This document shows positions 1 through 9,332 of a stretch of DNA of 33,836 nt, piece after piece (position 1 is the stretch's first letter; each line of letters begins with the position of its first letter). The translations under genes and the position numbers were made by a program. The notes beneath the pieces were generated by a model. That model saw only the letters and a program-made list of their open reading frames with translations, had not been told where the DNA came from and did not search any database. The DNA comes from Gemmatimonadaceae bacterium (GTDB lineage Bacteria > Gemmatimonadota > Gemmatimonadetes > Gemmatimonadales > Gemmatimonadaceae), in NCBI GenBank assembly GCA_024710705.1, contig JANJUF010000073.1:1-33836 (forward strand), given 5' to 3'.

Positions 1-1181
<1,181 letters not shown>

Positions 1182-1195
1182 TAGTGAGACCCCGG

Positions 1196-1218
1196 GACGG
1201 AAGACGGAAGTCGGAAGG
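1196..1218. repeat. Three-unit GACGGAA heptad array between nuoE and nuoF
   Basis: Units are GACGGAA (1196-1202), GACGGAA (1203-1209) and GTCGGAA (1210-1216), followed by GG. The array ends two bases before the nuoE stop codon (complement of 1219-1221) and fills most of the nuoE-nuoF spacer. The same heptad recurs at the 3' ends of moaA and gmk. Function is unknown. Confidence 0.75.
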
Positions 1219-1767
1219 TCACGGCTTCAACCCCGCGAGGATTTCTGGGACTTTGGCTGGGGTCACGTTCTCGACGTAGTCGTCGTTGATCTGCACGGGC
1301 GTCGCGAACCCGCAGGCACCGAGGCACTCGACTTCAATCACCGTGTACTTGCCGTCCGGTGACGTGAGTCCGAGTTCCTTGCAGCCGGTGTGCTGCAGGA
1401 AGGCGTCCACCACTTGGTCGGCGCCGGCGCAGAGGCAGGGCGACGTGGTGCAGACCTGGATGAAGTGCTGCCCCACCGGATGCTGGTGGTACATGGTGTA
1501 GAACGTCACCACGCCCTTCACGTAGGCGGCGGTGAGGCCGAGTTGATCGCCCGCCTCCCGCATCGCGTCCTCGGAGATCCAGCCGCGATCCTGCTGGATC
1601 ATCCAGAGCGCCGGCAGCAAGCCGGCGCGCTTGTCTGGATAGCGCGTGATGAGGTCGTCGAGCTCCGCCTTCCGCTTGGAGCCCGGCGTGAACACCGGCT
1701 CGTACGGGGCGTGGTCGTGCTGCGCATGGCCGGCCGTGGCCGAGGGCGCTGAAGGTCCGTGGCTCAC
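1219..1767 (-). CDS. nuoE: NADH-quinone oxidoreductase subunit E (NuoE)
   Basis: This is the 24-kDa [2Fe-2S] (N1a) subunit of complex I, which partners NuoF in the NADH dehydrogenase module. From GTG at 1767 the protein is 182 residues, close to the family norm. The thioredoxin-like fold carries the four cluster cysteines C106, C111 (in CTTSPC), C148 and C152 (in ECLGAC). The first ~25 residues are a His/Ala/Pro-rich extension (GHAQHDHAPYEP). The GTG start overlaps the nuoD TGA as GTGA (1764-1767), which argues for translational coupling. The longer open frame upstream has no family similarity and lies inside nuoD. Confidence 0.95.
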   Translation of the reverse strand: MSHGPSAPSATAGHAQHDHAPYEPVFTPGSKRKAELDDLITRYPDKRAGLLPALWMIQQDRGWISEDAMREAGDQLGLTAAYVKGVVTFYTMYHQHPVGQHFIQVCTTSPCLCAGADQVVDAFLQHTGCKELGLTSPDGKYTVIEVECLGACGFATPVQINDDYVENVTPAKVPEILAGLKP

Positions 1768-3068
1768 CGGTCGATCTCTCCCATCACGATGTCGATCGAG
1801 GCGTTGATCGCGATGACGTCGGAGAGCAGGTGCCCCTCCACCATCTTCGGGATCGCCGAGAGGTTCACATAGCTGGGCGGCCGGATGCGCCAACGCACCG
1901 GCTTGGCCGTGCCGTCAGAAACGAAGTAATAGCCCTTCTCGCCCTTGGGGCTTTCGATCGGCACGTACACCTCGCCAATCGGGGGCCGCGGGCCTTCCAT
2001 CACCAGCTTGAAGTGATGGATCATGCTCTCCATCTCGCTCGTGGCCTTCGTCTTCGACGGCAGGATGACACGCGGGTCATCCACGTTCACCGGTCCGTCT
2101 GGTAGCCGCTGGAGCGCCTGGTCGAGAATGCGGACCGACTGCCGCAGTTCCTCCTGCCGCACGAGGAAGCGGTCGTACACGTCGCCGTTGGTGCCCACGG
2201 GGACATCGAAGTCGTAGGTCTCGTAATCGAGATACGGGAAGTCCTTGCGGACGTCGTAGGCCACGCCGGACGCGCGAAGCATCGGGCCGGAGAGCCCGTA
2301 ATTCATCGCCTCCTCCGGCGTCATCACGCCGAGGCCGACCGTGCGCCCCACCCAGATGGCGTTCTTGTTCAGCATCCGGTCCACTTGATCGAGCGTCTTG
2401 GGGAACGTGGCGATGAAGTGGCGGAGCTGGTCGGTCCAACCCTCCGGCACGTCGGCGATCATGCCGCCCACGCGCGTGCCGCTGGTGGTGAGCCGCGCGC
2501 CGGTCCAGCGCTCCAGCAGGTTGTAGACGTTCTCGCGCTCCTGGAAGCTCCACAGGAAGGGCGTGAACGCGCCGATGTCGATGCAGGTCGTGCCCAGCCA
2601 CACCAAGTGCGAGATGATGCGCGAGAGTTCCATCGCGATCACGCGCAGCACCGTGCAGCGGGGCGTGATTTCAATGCCGAACAGGCGCTCCGCGCCGAGC
2701 GCGTAGGCGACGTTGTTCCCCATCGAGTTCAGATAATCCTCGCGATCCGTCCACGGGATGATCTGGTTGTACTGGCGATACTCGCCGATCTTCTCGAAGC
2801 CGCAGTGCAGGTAGCCCACGTGCGGGATGCAGCGCACCACGGTCTCGCCATCGAGCTCGAGCACAAGGCGGAGCACGCCGTGCGTCGCCGGATGCTGCGG
2901 GCCGATGTTGATGAGCATGTGCTCACCCTCGAACTCCGGCTCCAGTGCCGGGGCGGCGCGCGTGAGGCCCTCGGCGCCGAGCGGGATCCGCTGCGGCTTG
3001 CCGTCGGGCCCCAGCCCGGTCGTGGAGAGCGCCACCTCGATGGTGCGCTTGCTGGTCGCGGTCGCCAT
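1764..3068 (-). CDS. nuoD: NADH-quinone oxidoreductase subunit D (NuoD)
   Basis: This is the 49-kDa subunit of complex I, related to [NiFe]-hydrogenase large subunits. With NuoB it forms the quinone-binding pocket near cluster N2. The protein is 434 residues from ATG at 3068. Family blocks are IGPQHPATHG near residue 57, GYLHCGFEKIGE, MNYGLSGPMLRASG, ESPKGEKGYYFVSDG and the C-terminal AINASIDIVMGEIDR. The start is favoured by a GGGGGA ribosome-binding site 7 bases upstream and by the 4-base gap to the nuoC stop. The open frame continues upstream inside nuoC without family similarity. The first ~45 residues, before the conserved core, are variable. Confidence 0.96.
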   Translation of the reverse strand: MATATSKRTIEVALSTTGLGPDGKPQRIPLGAEGLTRAAPALEPEFEGEHMLINIGPQHPATHGVLRLVLELDGETVVRCIPHVGYLHCGFEKIGEYRQYNQIIPWTDREDYLNSMGNNVAYALGAERLFGIEITPRCTVLRVIAMELSRIISHLVWLGTTCIDIGAFTPFLWSFQERENVYNLLERWTGARLTTSGTRVGGMIADVPEGWTDQLRHFIATFPKTLDQVDRMLNKNAIWVGRTVGLGVMTPEEAMNYGLSGPMLRASGVAYDVRKDFPYLDYETYDFDVPVGTNGDVYDRFLVRQEELRQSVRILDQALQRLPDGPVNVDDPRVILPSKTKATSEMESMIHHFKLVMEGPRPPIGEVYVPIESPKGEKGYYFVSDGTAKPVRWRIRPPSYVNLSAIPKMVEGHLLSDVIAINASIDIVMGEIDR

Positions 3069-3072
3069 CGCG

Positions 3073-3792
3073 CTATTCCCCCGTCTTCTCGCCACCCAAG
3101 AGGCGCGAGCGCATGTCCGTGGGCAGATCCTCGAAGGCATCCGAGATCGAGAGTTCTTCCATGGAGTAGCGCGCCTCTGGATTGGCGGCGAGAGCCTGCT
3201 TGAGCTGTTCCGAGCGCGAGAACCGACCGCGCATCGGGAAGTCCTTCCGCAGCGGATACCCTTCCTTGTACTGCTCCCACATCAGGATGCGGCGCAGGTC
3301 GGGATGCCCTTCGAAGCGGATGCCGAACATATCGAAGCACTCGCGCTCGAGCCAATCGGCACCCTTCCACACGGCCCACACGCTGGGCACCGCGAGCGGC
3401 GTCTTCCCGTCCTTCGGCAGTTCGGCCTTGAGGCGCAGGAAGCGGCGGAACTTGAGCGAGCGCAGGTGCCAGACCACTTCGATGGCACGCACGGCGTCGC
3501 GATACTCCACCGCCGTGACGTCAACCAGGTATTCATACGACTGCGATGGGTCGCCCTGCAGCCACGCGCAGATCTCGGCGACCTTCGCGCGCTCCACATA
3601 GACCGTCGTATCACCCCAGACCACCTCGGACCGCAGGATCGCGGCGCCGAACGTGGCGCGCAGTGCATCCACCGAGGGATTCATGGCGCCACCACGGTGC
3701 GCGATGTTGCGCAGCGTGGCGGGCGCGTCACCCGGCTGGCCCGGATAGACGACTTGGAATGTTGGCGTGCCGTGTTCCTTGCTGGTGGTCAC
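3073..3792 (-). CDS. nuoC: NADH-quinone oxidoreductase subunit C (NuoC)
   Basis: This is the 30-kDa subunit of the complex I connecting module and contains no cofactor. The protein is 239 residues from GTG at 3792, which overlaps the nuoB TGA as GTGA. The diagnostic C-terminal block [20 protein letters not shown], followed by [18 protein letters not shown], is present. The first 36 residues are not conserved, and an internal ATG at 3684 ([13 protein letters not shown]) would give a more canonical N-terminus. The overlap geometry, repeated elsewhere in this window, favours the longer form. nuoC and nuoD are separate genes here, not fused. Confidence 0.93.
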   Translation of the reverse strand: MTTSKEHGTPTFQVVYPGQPGDAPATLRNIAHRGGAMNPSVDALRATFGAAILRSEVVWGDTTVYVERAKVAEICAWLQGDPSQSYEYLVDVTAVEYRDAVRAIEVVWHLRSLKFRRFLRLKAELPKDGKTPLAVPSVWAVWKGADWLERECFDMFGIRFEGHPDLRRILMWEQYKEGYPLRKDFPMRGRFSRSEQLKQALAANPEARYSMEELSISDAFEDLPTDMRSRLLGGEKTGE

Positions 3793-4418
3793 GGCGCCGA
3801 CCGCGTCTGATGGACCGAGTTGCCGAATGGTTCGGAGAGCTCGTCGATGCGCGAGGGCGGGATATAGAGCTGCGACGTCGGATCGGGCATGAGCTCGTCG
3901 CGCAGGCCTGCGTTCGACATCCGCTCCTCCATCACCTTCTTCTGCAGCATCATGATGCCGTAGATGAGCCCTTCGGGGCGCGGCGGACAGCCGGGGACGT
4001 AGACGTCCACCGGGATGATGGTGTCAATGCCCTGCACCACCGCGTAGGAGTCGAACATTCCACCGGATGAGGCGCAGGCACCCATCGAGATCACCCACTT
4101 GGGCTGGTGCATCTGTTGATAGATGCGCCGGATGACCGGCGCCAGCTTGAAGGGCACGCGGCCGGCGCAGATCAGCACGTCGGCCTGCCGTGGCGAGAAG
4201 CTCATCCGCTCCATGCCGAAGCGGGCAAGGTCGAACTTCGAAGCCGCCGAGGCCATGAACTCGATGGCGCAGCAGGCCGTGCCGAAGGGCATCGGCCAGA
4301 GGGAATTCGCCCGGCCCCAGTTCACCAGGAAGTCGAGGCGGGTGGTGATCCACCCTTCCTGCGTCTGCGGGTTCCAGGAGACGGCGGAGGCAGGGTCCGG
4401 CTGTACGGTCAATCCCAT
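3789..4418 (-). CDS. nuoB: NADH-quinone oxidoreductase subunit B (NuoB)
   Basis: This is the PSST-type subunit of complex I and holds the terminal [4Fe-4S] cluster N2, which reduces quinone. From ATG at 4418 the protein is 209 residues. The ligands are the adjacent pair C49-C50 (GTACCAIEF), C115 (GACASSGG) and C144 ([10 protein letters not shown]). The start was chosen because AAGGGAG lies 7 bases upstream; a second in-frame ATG at 4439 would add MEEGSDA. The gene overlaps the end of nuoA by 10 bases. A C-terminal tail of about 40 residues after the conserved core looks lineage-specific. Confidence 0.95.
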   Translation of the reverse strand: MGLTVQPDPASAVSWNPQTQEGWITTRLDFLVNWGRANSLWPMPFGTACCAIEFMASAASKFDLARFGMERMSFSPRQADVLICAGRVPFKLAPVIRRIYQQMHQPKWVISMGACASSGGMFDSYAVVQGIDTIIPVDVYVPGCPPRPEGLIYGIMMLQKKVMEERMSNAGLRDELMPDPTSQLYIPPSRIDELSEPFGNSVHQTRSAP

Positions 4419-4813
4419 TGCATCGCTCCCTTCTTCCACTCGTAGATGAAGCCGGCCACGAGGACCGTCATGAAGATCAGCATCACGCCGAGCCCGTAGA
4501 ACGTGACGTCGCCCGGGGCGCAGGTGCCGTTCGCGAGCGGCACGCTACAGGAGAGCTGTTGGTAATACGCCGCCCACGGCACCAGGAGCACGGTTTCGAC
4601 GTCGAAGATGATGAACAGCATCGCCACCATATAGAACTTCACCGAGAACCGTTCGCGGGCATCGCCCAGGACGGGCATGCCGGACTCGTACGGTTCCTGC
4701 TTCACCGGCGTCGGGCGCGGGCGGGTCAGGAAGTGCGACAGGCCGAGAATCATCACCGCGTTGGCGATGACGAATCCGAGCAGCAGGAGGACTGGGAGGT
4801 ACGTCCGGTCCAT
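4409..4813 (-). CDS. nuoA: NADH-quinone oxidoreductase subunit A (NuoA)
   Basis: This is a small membrane subunit of complex I at the junction of the membrane and peripheral arms. The protein is 134 residues with three hydrophobic helices, at roughly residues 6-28, 60-82 and 105-125. Between them is the conserved loop with [20 protein letters not shown] and the [12 protein letters not shown] signature at the second helix. It is the first gene of the nuo run; upstream is a divergent spacer with a palindromic operator-like site. No Shine-Dalgarno is evident before ATG 4813, where the preceding minus-strand sequence is C-rich. Confidence 0.95.
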   Translation of the reverse strand: MDRTYLPVLLLLGFVIANAVMILGLSHFLTRPRPTPVKQEPYESGMPVLGDARERFSVKFYMVAMLFIIFDVETVLLVPWAAYYQQLSCSVPLANGTCAPGDVTFYGLGVMLIFMTVLVAGFIYEWKKGAMQWD

Positions 4814-4838
4814 TTGGGGGGATGGGGGCGGGCGTGAT

Positions 4839-4856
4839 TTGTGAACTATTTCACGA
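4839..4856. promoter_or_regulatory. CRP-family-like palindromic operator upstream of nuoA
   Basis: TTGTGAACTATTTCACGA fits the CRP-type pattern TGTGA-N6-TCACA with one mismatch, in half-sites TTGTGA and TCACGA. It lies 26 bases upstream of the nuoA ATG, in the divergent spacer shared with the plus-strand protease gene. A weak promoter TTGCCG-N17-TAGCTT could be read on the minus strand just upstream of it, which would put the site downstream of the start, a repressor-like position. No cognate regulator gene is in the window. Confidence 0.4.
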
Positions 4857-5037
4857 GCTTCATACTTTCGGGTGGGAAGCTATCGGCAGGCCACACGCTC
4901 GGCAACTGCAACGTGATGCAAGAATAGGACTTGGGTGCCTAATCCCGAGTCGTGCGTTCGGCGATGGCAGCCAGAAACGCGCCCGGCGCGCCAGCCGGTG
5001 GCTTGTTCGGCCTGAGCTCGCGCGGCACTTTGCCGCC

Positions 5038-7077
5038 ATGCGCTTCGCATCGTCTCGACATCTCCTGCGGCTCGCGCTGATTGGCGGCACCGCGGCGTGC
5101 TCGAAGGATTCCGCACCCGCGAGGGTGCACGAAGTCCAAGTCGCCAGCAGCACCTCGACCCTCCTCGTCGGACCGGGCGGCGGACAGACCGCACAACTCA
5201 CTGCCACGCTCCTCGACGCGAAGGGACGCCCCCTCACGGGGCGCGACGTGGCGTGGGCCGTGATGAATCCCCTCTTCGCGTCGGTCAACGCGGCCGGCAT
5301 CGTCACCGCGCTGCGGCCGGGCACGGCGAGCATTCGAGCGACCAGCGGCCAGGCCTCCACGCTCTTCCCCCTCGAGATCCTTCCCGTTCCCACCGCCTCG
5401 GTCACCATTGCACAGGAGGACCTCGAGTTGGTCCTCACGCCGATCACCTCGGCCAGCCAGCTACTGGCGGTCGCCCTGCGTGACACGGCCGAGAATCTGC
5501 TTACCGATCGCACCGCGACATGGACGAGCAGCGACGCCGCAGTCGCCAGCGTGACGACATTCGGCGGCGTCTCGGCGCTCACTGCCGGCTCGACGTACAT
5601 CAGGGCGGCCAGCGGCACCGTCGCCGACTCCGTCTTGGTCACCGTCACCGTCTCCGCCGCGCTGCCGGCGGACTTCGACATCGCGATCACCAAGGTGGAG
5701 CTCACGCAGGGTGTGCAGTCCGCGTCGGGTACCCTTCCCCTCATTCGGGGCGGGCGCCGCGCGGTGGTCAACGTCCTCACGCACTCGACCTACGCGGTCC
5801 AGCGCGAAGTCCCGTTCGTGCTACGCGTACTCTCCGAGGCGCTGGAGCTGGTCTATGCCGACAGGGTGGGGGCGGCGGTCCCCATCGGCAGCGCACCGCT
5901 CGTCAATCCGACCGTCCAGTTCCTGCTGCCGCGCTCGGTCCTGCAGCCGGGGCATCGCTGGGAAGTCGTCCGCGACGGCTCGCTCTGGTACGACGATGCG
6001 GACGCCGCCAACGACCGCTTTCCGACAGGCGAACCCGCCGCGATCGCGTCCATCGGCGTACCGCCGATCAGGCTGCGGTTCATTCCGATCGTCCTGGATG
6101 CGCACGGAGGCGTGCAGGGTGACGTGCACCCAGGCAACGTCGAGGAGTACCTCCGAATCGCACGGGCCATCATGCCGGTGGGTGAGATCGAGGTGGTGGT
6201 GGCGCCGCCCTACGCGACGGGCGCGAGCTTCGGCACTGCGCCAAACGGCGGCGGGCCCGAGTTTTGGATTCCACTGCTCCAGCAGCTCGATGCGCTGCGC
6301 GTCGCCGACGTCGCCAACCAAGATGCCTACTGGGTCGGCATCGTCCTGCCGCCACCCGGATTCACTCGGGTGCTGAACGGCGGATACGGCTACGTGCCGT
6401 CGGCCCCATCCAGCGGACCAGGAACGCGCACATCCGTGAGCCTGTCGGTCGGGTGGGCGAACGATCCGGACTTCGCCACGCGCACTTACGCGCACGAGCT
6501 GGGGCACAATCTCTCGCGGCCGCACTCGCCCTGCGGCGGTGCGCCGGGGGCGGACAGCAACTACCCCTACGCGGGGGGCGTCATCGGCAACACCGGCCAC
6601 GACACGCACTCGTGGGAGATTGGGCTCGCCGCCCGCGCCTCCGGCATCGCCCCGACGACCGGTGACATCATGGGGTACTGCGCGCCGTCGTGGATCAGCG
6701 ACCATACCTGGAGCGCCATCGCGCTCTTTCGCGGGTCCAGCCCGGACGCGCTGCATTTCTCGATGCGTCCGGAGCCTGCACTGTTCGTCCAAGGGCTGGT
6801 GACGCAGGGCGTGCCCTCCGTGTCCGGGGCGCGCGTGCAGACGATGCGCGTGCTGGCCGAATCGGCATCGGACGCGTGGACACTCGTTGCGCGCGCCGTC
6901 GACGGGAGCGAGCTGGCGCGCCGGCGGTTCTCGCTTTCGACCCTCGACCATACCGCCGCGATACTGGCGTTCGGCGTCGCGATTCCCATGTCCGAGGACA
7001 TCGTGCGCCACGTGCACAGCGTCGAGATCGCCGGACCGGGCGTCTCGAGCCGCTTCCGCGTGCAGCCCGGAGGTTAG
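5038..7077 (+). CDS. Secreted lipoprotein with bacterial Ig-like repeats and a metzincin-type metallopeptidase domain
   Basis: This is a predicted extracellular zinc peptidase, 679 residues from ATG 5038. That start gives a clean lipoprotein signal ending in GGTAAC (C21); the open frame extends upstream to 4822 but that part does not look like protein. Two Big_2-like domains follow at about residues 29-112 and 113-200, each ending in a 'GxSxIRA(T/A)SG' strand. The catalytic part holds HELGHNLSRPH (H486, E487, H490, H496), matching the metzincin HExxHxxGxxH except for Ser at the Gly position. A Met-turn candidate IMGYC lies at M545. The last ~100 residues look like a C-terminal beta domain. 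Substrate is unknown. The gene is followed after 10 bases by a second lipoprotein gene. Confidence 0.82.
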   Translation: MRFASSRHLLRLALIGGTAACSKDSAPARVHEVQVASSTSTLLVGPGGGQTAQLTATLLDAKGRPLTGRDVAWAVMNPLFASVNAAGIVTALRPGTASIRATSGQASTLFPLEILPVPTASVTIAQEDLELVLTPITSASQLLAVALRDTAENLLTDRTATWTSSDAAVASVTTFGGVSALTAGSTYIRAASGTVADSVLVTVTVSAALPADFDIAITKVELTQGVQSASGTLPLIRGGRRAVVNVLTHSTYAVQREVPFVLRVLSEALELVYADRVGAAVPIGSAPLVNPTVQFLLPRSVLQPGHRWEVVRDGSLWYDDADAANDRFPTGEPAAIASIGVPPIRLRFIPIVLDAHGGVQGDVHPGNVEEYLRIARAIMPVGEIEVVVAPPYATGASFGTAPNGGGPEFWIPLLQQLDALRVADVANQDAYWVGIVLPPPGFTRVLNGGYGYVPSAPSSGPGTRTSVSLSVGWANDPDFATRTYAHELGHNLSRPHSPCGGAPGADSNYPYAGGVIGNTGHDTHSWEIGLAARASGIAPTTGDIMGYCAPSWISDHTWSAIALFRGSSPDALHFSMRPEPALFVQGLVTQGVPSVSGARVQTMRVLAESASDAWTLVARAVDGSELARRRFSLSTLDHTAAILAFGVAIPMSEDIVRHVHSVEIAGPGVSSRFRVQPGG

Positions 7078-7087
7078 GTTCCTAGGC

Positions 7088-8056
7088 ATGACACGTCCCC
7101 TGACGATCTTGGCGATTGCGCTCTGTTCGGTCCTGGCCTGTCGGCCGCCCGAGGCCGTGGCTGTTCCCGATCCGATGCTCAGCGATCCGGCACCGCTCTG
7201 GGTGCCGCGCCGCGTCGGCACGTTCCATCTCGGGGTGTTCCAGCAGGACGAGGACCGGTCCCGCGGATCGCTGTACCGCTTCGTCGGACCCGATAGCATC
7301 CTGTTCGATGTGATGCTGTCCCCGGGCCCGGACCTCGCCGCGCGCTGTCCTGTGGCCTGCGCGAAGGATTCCCTCGACGCGACGCTGCGACCGACCGGAG
7401 CGCGGGCCGACGGCACGCCTGACGAGCGCGCCGTCTGGACTGAGGATCTTGCGGCGCGCCCCGAATCGCCCTGGATGCTGGGGCGAAGGACGGTGAGTCG
7501 CACGACGCGGGACACCATCGTGCTGAGGACCGAGCGCCATCTCTATTATCTGCCGGGCACACGCCTCTCGGTCTCTGGGACGTACGAGGAGTCGCCGGCG
7601 CGCGACGCTGTCGTCGGTGAGTTCCTGCGTCACGTGGTGGATGCGTTCGCGACTCCGCCGATTCCACTCCCGGAACCGACCCGTGCGGGCATTCTCGCCA
7701 GCATTGTCGGCGAGTGGGACTACGTCGGCTCGGCGCTGTTGTGCGGGCCGTGGCGACACACGATTCGCCTGAACGCCGATAGCACCGGCTTCACCGTCTC
7801 GACGCCAGCGGACGACGGCGCGGCACCGCGCCTCGTGACCTACCAGATCGTCCGGATTGGTCCCGGCATCGTTCCCGGCCAGACGCATGTGGTGCGGGCC
7901 TTCGAGGTGGGCGAGACAGGCCGCGGCGCGCACGGCGATCCCATCATGTGGGACCTCGTGCTCGATGGAACCGACCGATACAGCTGGCACCGGAACGACT
8001 GGTTCGACGACCAGCGCTCGGCGGCCGTGTTGCGCTGCGACCGCGGGCCCTACTGA
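7088..8056 (+). CDS. Lipoprotein of unknown function
   Basis: The protein is 322 residues from ATG 7088, with an N-terminal signal ending in SVLAC (C18), so it is probably lipid-anchored. I do not recognise the family. A first segment (about residues 35-200) contains cysteines in RCPVACAKD. A C-terminal segment from about residue 215 begins with SIVGEWDYVG and ends near LRCDRGPY; the G-x-W opening and alternating beta pattern are reminiscent of lipocalin-like or 'GTW' beta-barrel domains, which is only inference. It starts 10 bases after the protease stop and is probably co-transcribed with it. GGAGG at the end of the protease gene is a possible ribosome-binding site but is about 14 bases away. 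It converges with the next minus-strand gene with a 7-base gap. Confidence 0.72.
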   Translation: MTRPLTILAIALCSVLACRPPEAVAVPDPMLSDPAPLWVPRRVGTFHLGVFQQDEDRSRGSLYRFVGPDSILFDVMLSPGPDLAARCPVACAKDSLDATLRPTGARADGTPDERAVWTEDLAARPESPWMLGRRTVSRTTRDTIVLRTERHLYYLPGTRLSVSGTYEESPARDAVVGEFLRHVVDAFATPPIPLPEPTRAGILASIVGEWDYVGSALLCGPWRHTIRLNADSTGFTVSTPADDGAAPRLVTYQIVRIGPGIVPGQTHVVRAFEVGETGRGAHGDPIMWDLVLDGTDRYSWHRNDWFDDQRSAAVLRCDRGPY

Positions 8057-8063
8057 GGGCGCG

Positions 8064-8618
8064 TCACGGCGCGCGCAGCATGGACGTAGGAATGGGATTC
8101 CCTGGCGTCTCCGCCTCCCAGAGGATCGAGACCACCCACCAGCGGGTCCCGTCGTTCCACAGCTGGATCGAGTTGATCCCGCGCGCGAAGGGTTGCGGGT
8201 CGGTCGGGAGATACTTCGAGTCGTAGGCGCTCATCACGTGGGCGATGTTGCCGTAGCGCTCCACAGTGCGCCCGATCTCGCGCTCGAAGAACCCGGTGCG
8301 CGTGAGTCCGGGGCCTGCTGCGGCGATATACTCGTCCACGTTCCATACGCGGATGCGACCTTCGCCCTGCGCCGTGCGGCCGGTGGGCATCAGCCGAGCG
8401 CCGGGCACCAACAACGAACGCAAGCGCGGCCAATCGCGCTCCTGATCCTTGGGGCCGGAGATGGAGGCGTAGAGTGCGTGGATGATGGCGTCCACGCTTT
8501 CCACGTCAGTGGGGTGTGCGAGGACGACCGGCCCCGCCGGTTGCTGGGCGCTGAGCGAGCCGCCCCCGAGGGATGCGACCGCGAATGCGGCGAGTAGCGT
8601 GCGAGCGAGGGTGTGCAT
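8064..8618 (-). CDS. Secreted NTF2-like (SnoaL-like) domain protein
   Basis: The protein is 184 residues from ATG 8618, with an N-terminal Sec signal peptide ending SLSAQQ, probably cleaved after the Ala. The mature part has an NTF2-like pattern: an initial helix '[17 protein letters not shown]', then [15 protein letters not shown], a central [10 protein letters not shown] segment, a [23 protein letters not shown] strand pair and a final [11 protein letters not shown] strand. Such proteins are often small-molecule-binding or ketosteroid-isomerase-fold proteins of unknown role. No catalytic residues can be assigned. The start was chosen at the signal peptide; the longer open frame upstream would run into the dcd spacer. 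It is divergent from dcd and converges with the lipoprotein gene. Confidence 0.75.
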   Translation of the reverse strand: MHTLARTLLAAFAVASLGGGSLSAQQPAGPVVLAHPTDVESVDAIIHALYASISGPKDQERDWPRLRSLLVPGARLMPTGRTAQGEGRIRVWNVDEYIAAAGPGLTRTGFFEREIGRTVERYGNIAHVMSAYDSKYLPTDPQPFARGINSIQLWNDGTRWWVVSILWEAETPGNPIPTSMLRAP

Positions 8619-8763
8619 GGAGCGGAATGATACCTCCGTCGCGCGACGTCGCCTAGGTGAGTCGTTCGCCTCCGCATGGGGAGGGTCGCCAAGGGCGCCG
8701 CGTCCACGTAGAATGCCTGAGGCTCGCGCCACTCTCCTTCCCTCCTTATCCCCCGACCCACAC

Positions 8764-9318
8764 GTGTCCATCAAGAACGACCGCTGGATCATCGACATGG
8801 CGACCAAGCACGGGATGATCGAACCCTTCGAGAGCTCCCAGCAGCGGCAGGGCGTGGTCTCCTACGGCGTCTCGGCCTACGGCTACGACATGCGTGTGGC
8901 GCCCGAGTACAAGATCTTCACCAACGTGCTCAGCTCGATCGTGGACCCGAAACACTTCGATCCCAAGTCGTTCGTGGAGTACGAGGGCGACGTCTGCATC
9001 GTGCCGCCCAACTCCTTCGCCCTCGCCCGCTCCGTCGAATACTTCCGCATCCCGCGGAACGTCATGACGATCACGGTGGGCAAGTCCACCTATGCGCGCT
9101 GCGGCATCATCACCAACGTCACACCCTTCGAGCCCGAGTGGGAGGGTTACGTGACGCTCGAGATCTCGAACACCACGCCCCTTCCGGCCAAGATCTATTC
9201 CAACGAAGGCATCGCCCAGGTGCTGTTCTTCGAGGGCGATGAGGGTCCGCTGGTGAGCTACAAGGACAAGAAGGGCAAGTATCAGGGCCAGGTCGGCGTC
9301 ACCCTTCCCAAGATCTAA
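8764..9318 (+). CDS. dcd: dCTP deaminase
   Basis: This enzyme deaminates dCTP to dUTP (or dUMP in the bifunctional type), supplying precursor for dTTP synthesis in the cytoplasm. The protein is 184 residues from GTG 8764 (reads SIKNDRWI after the start), the usual length for Dcd. Family blocks are [14 protein letters not shown], the [12 protein letters not shown] segment with its catalytic/nucleotide-binding residues, and [21 protein letters not shown]. The open frame extends 94 codons upstream but that part overlaps the divergent gene and has no similarity. No Shine-Dalgarno is visible; a TAGAAT hexamer at 8709-8714 is a weak -10 candidate. The protease gene follows after 14 bases. Confidence 0.94.
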   Translation: MSIKNDRWIIDMATKHGMIEPFESSQQRQGVVSYGVSAYGYDMRVAPEYKIFTNVLSSIVDPKHFDPKSFVEYEGDVCIVPPNSFALARSVEYFRIPRNVMTITVGKSTYARCGIITNVTPFEPEWEGYVTLEISNTTPLPAKIYSNEGIAQVLFFEGDEGPLVSYKDKKGKYQGQVGVTLPKI

Positions 9319-9332
9319 CCGAGGTACTGCCG

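Noticed and set aside
4822-5037. Upstream extension of the metzincin gene
   Set aside because: The 72 extra residues do not look like protein and would hide the lipoprotein signal that starts at 5038.
5821-7518. 565-codon minus-strand open frame opposite the metzincin gene
   Set aside because: The plus strand has a signal peptide, Ig-like domains and a zinc motif; the antisense frame has none.
8046-8082. GC-rich stem between the convergent lipoprotein and NTF2-like genes as a bidirectional terminator
   Set aside because: Only about 5 bp can pair, and there is no T-run on either strand.
8686-8714. Possible dcd promoter ending in TAGAAT
   Set aside because: No acceptable -35 hexamer lies at 16-18 bases, so it was not listed as a feature.
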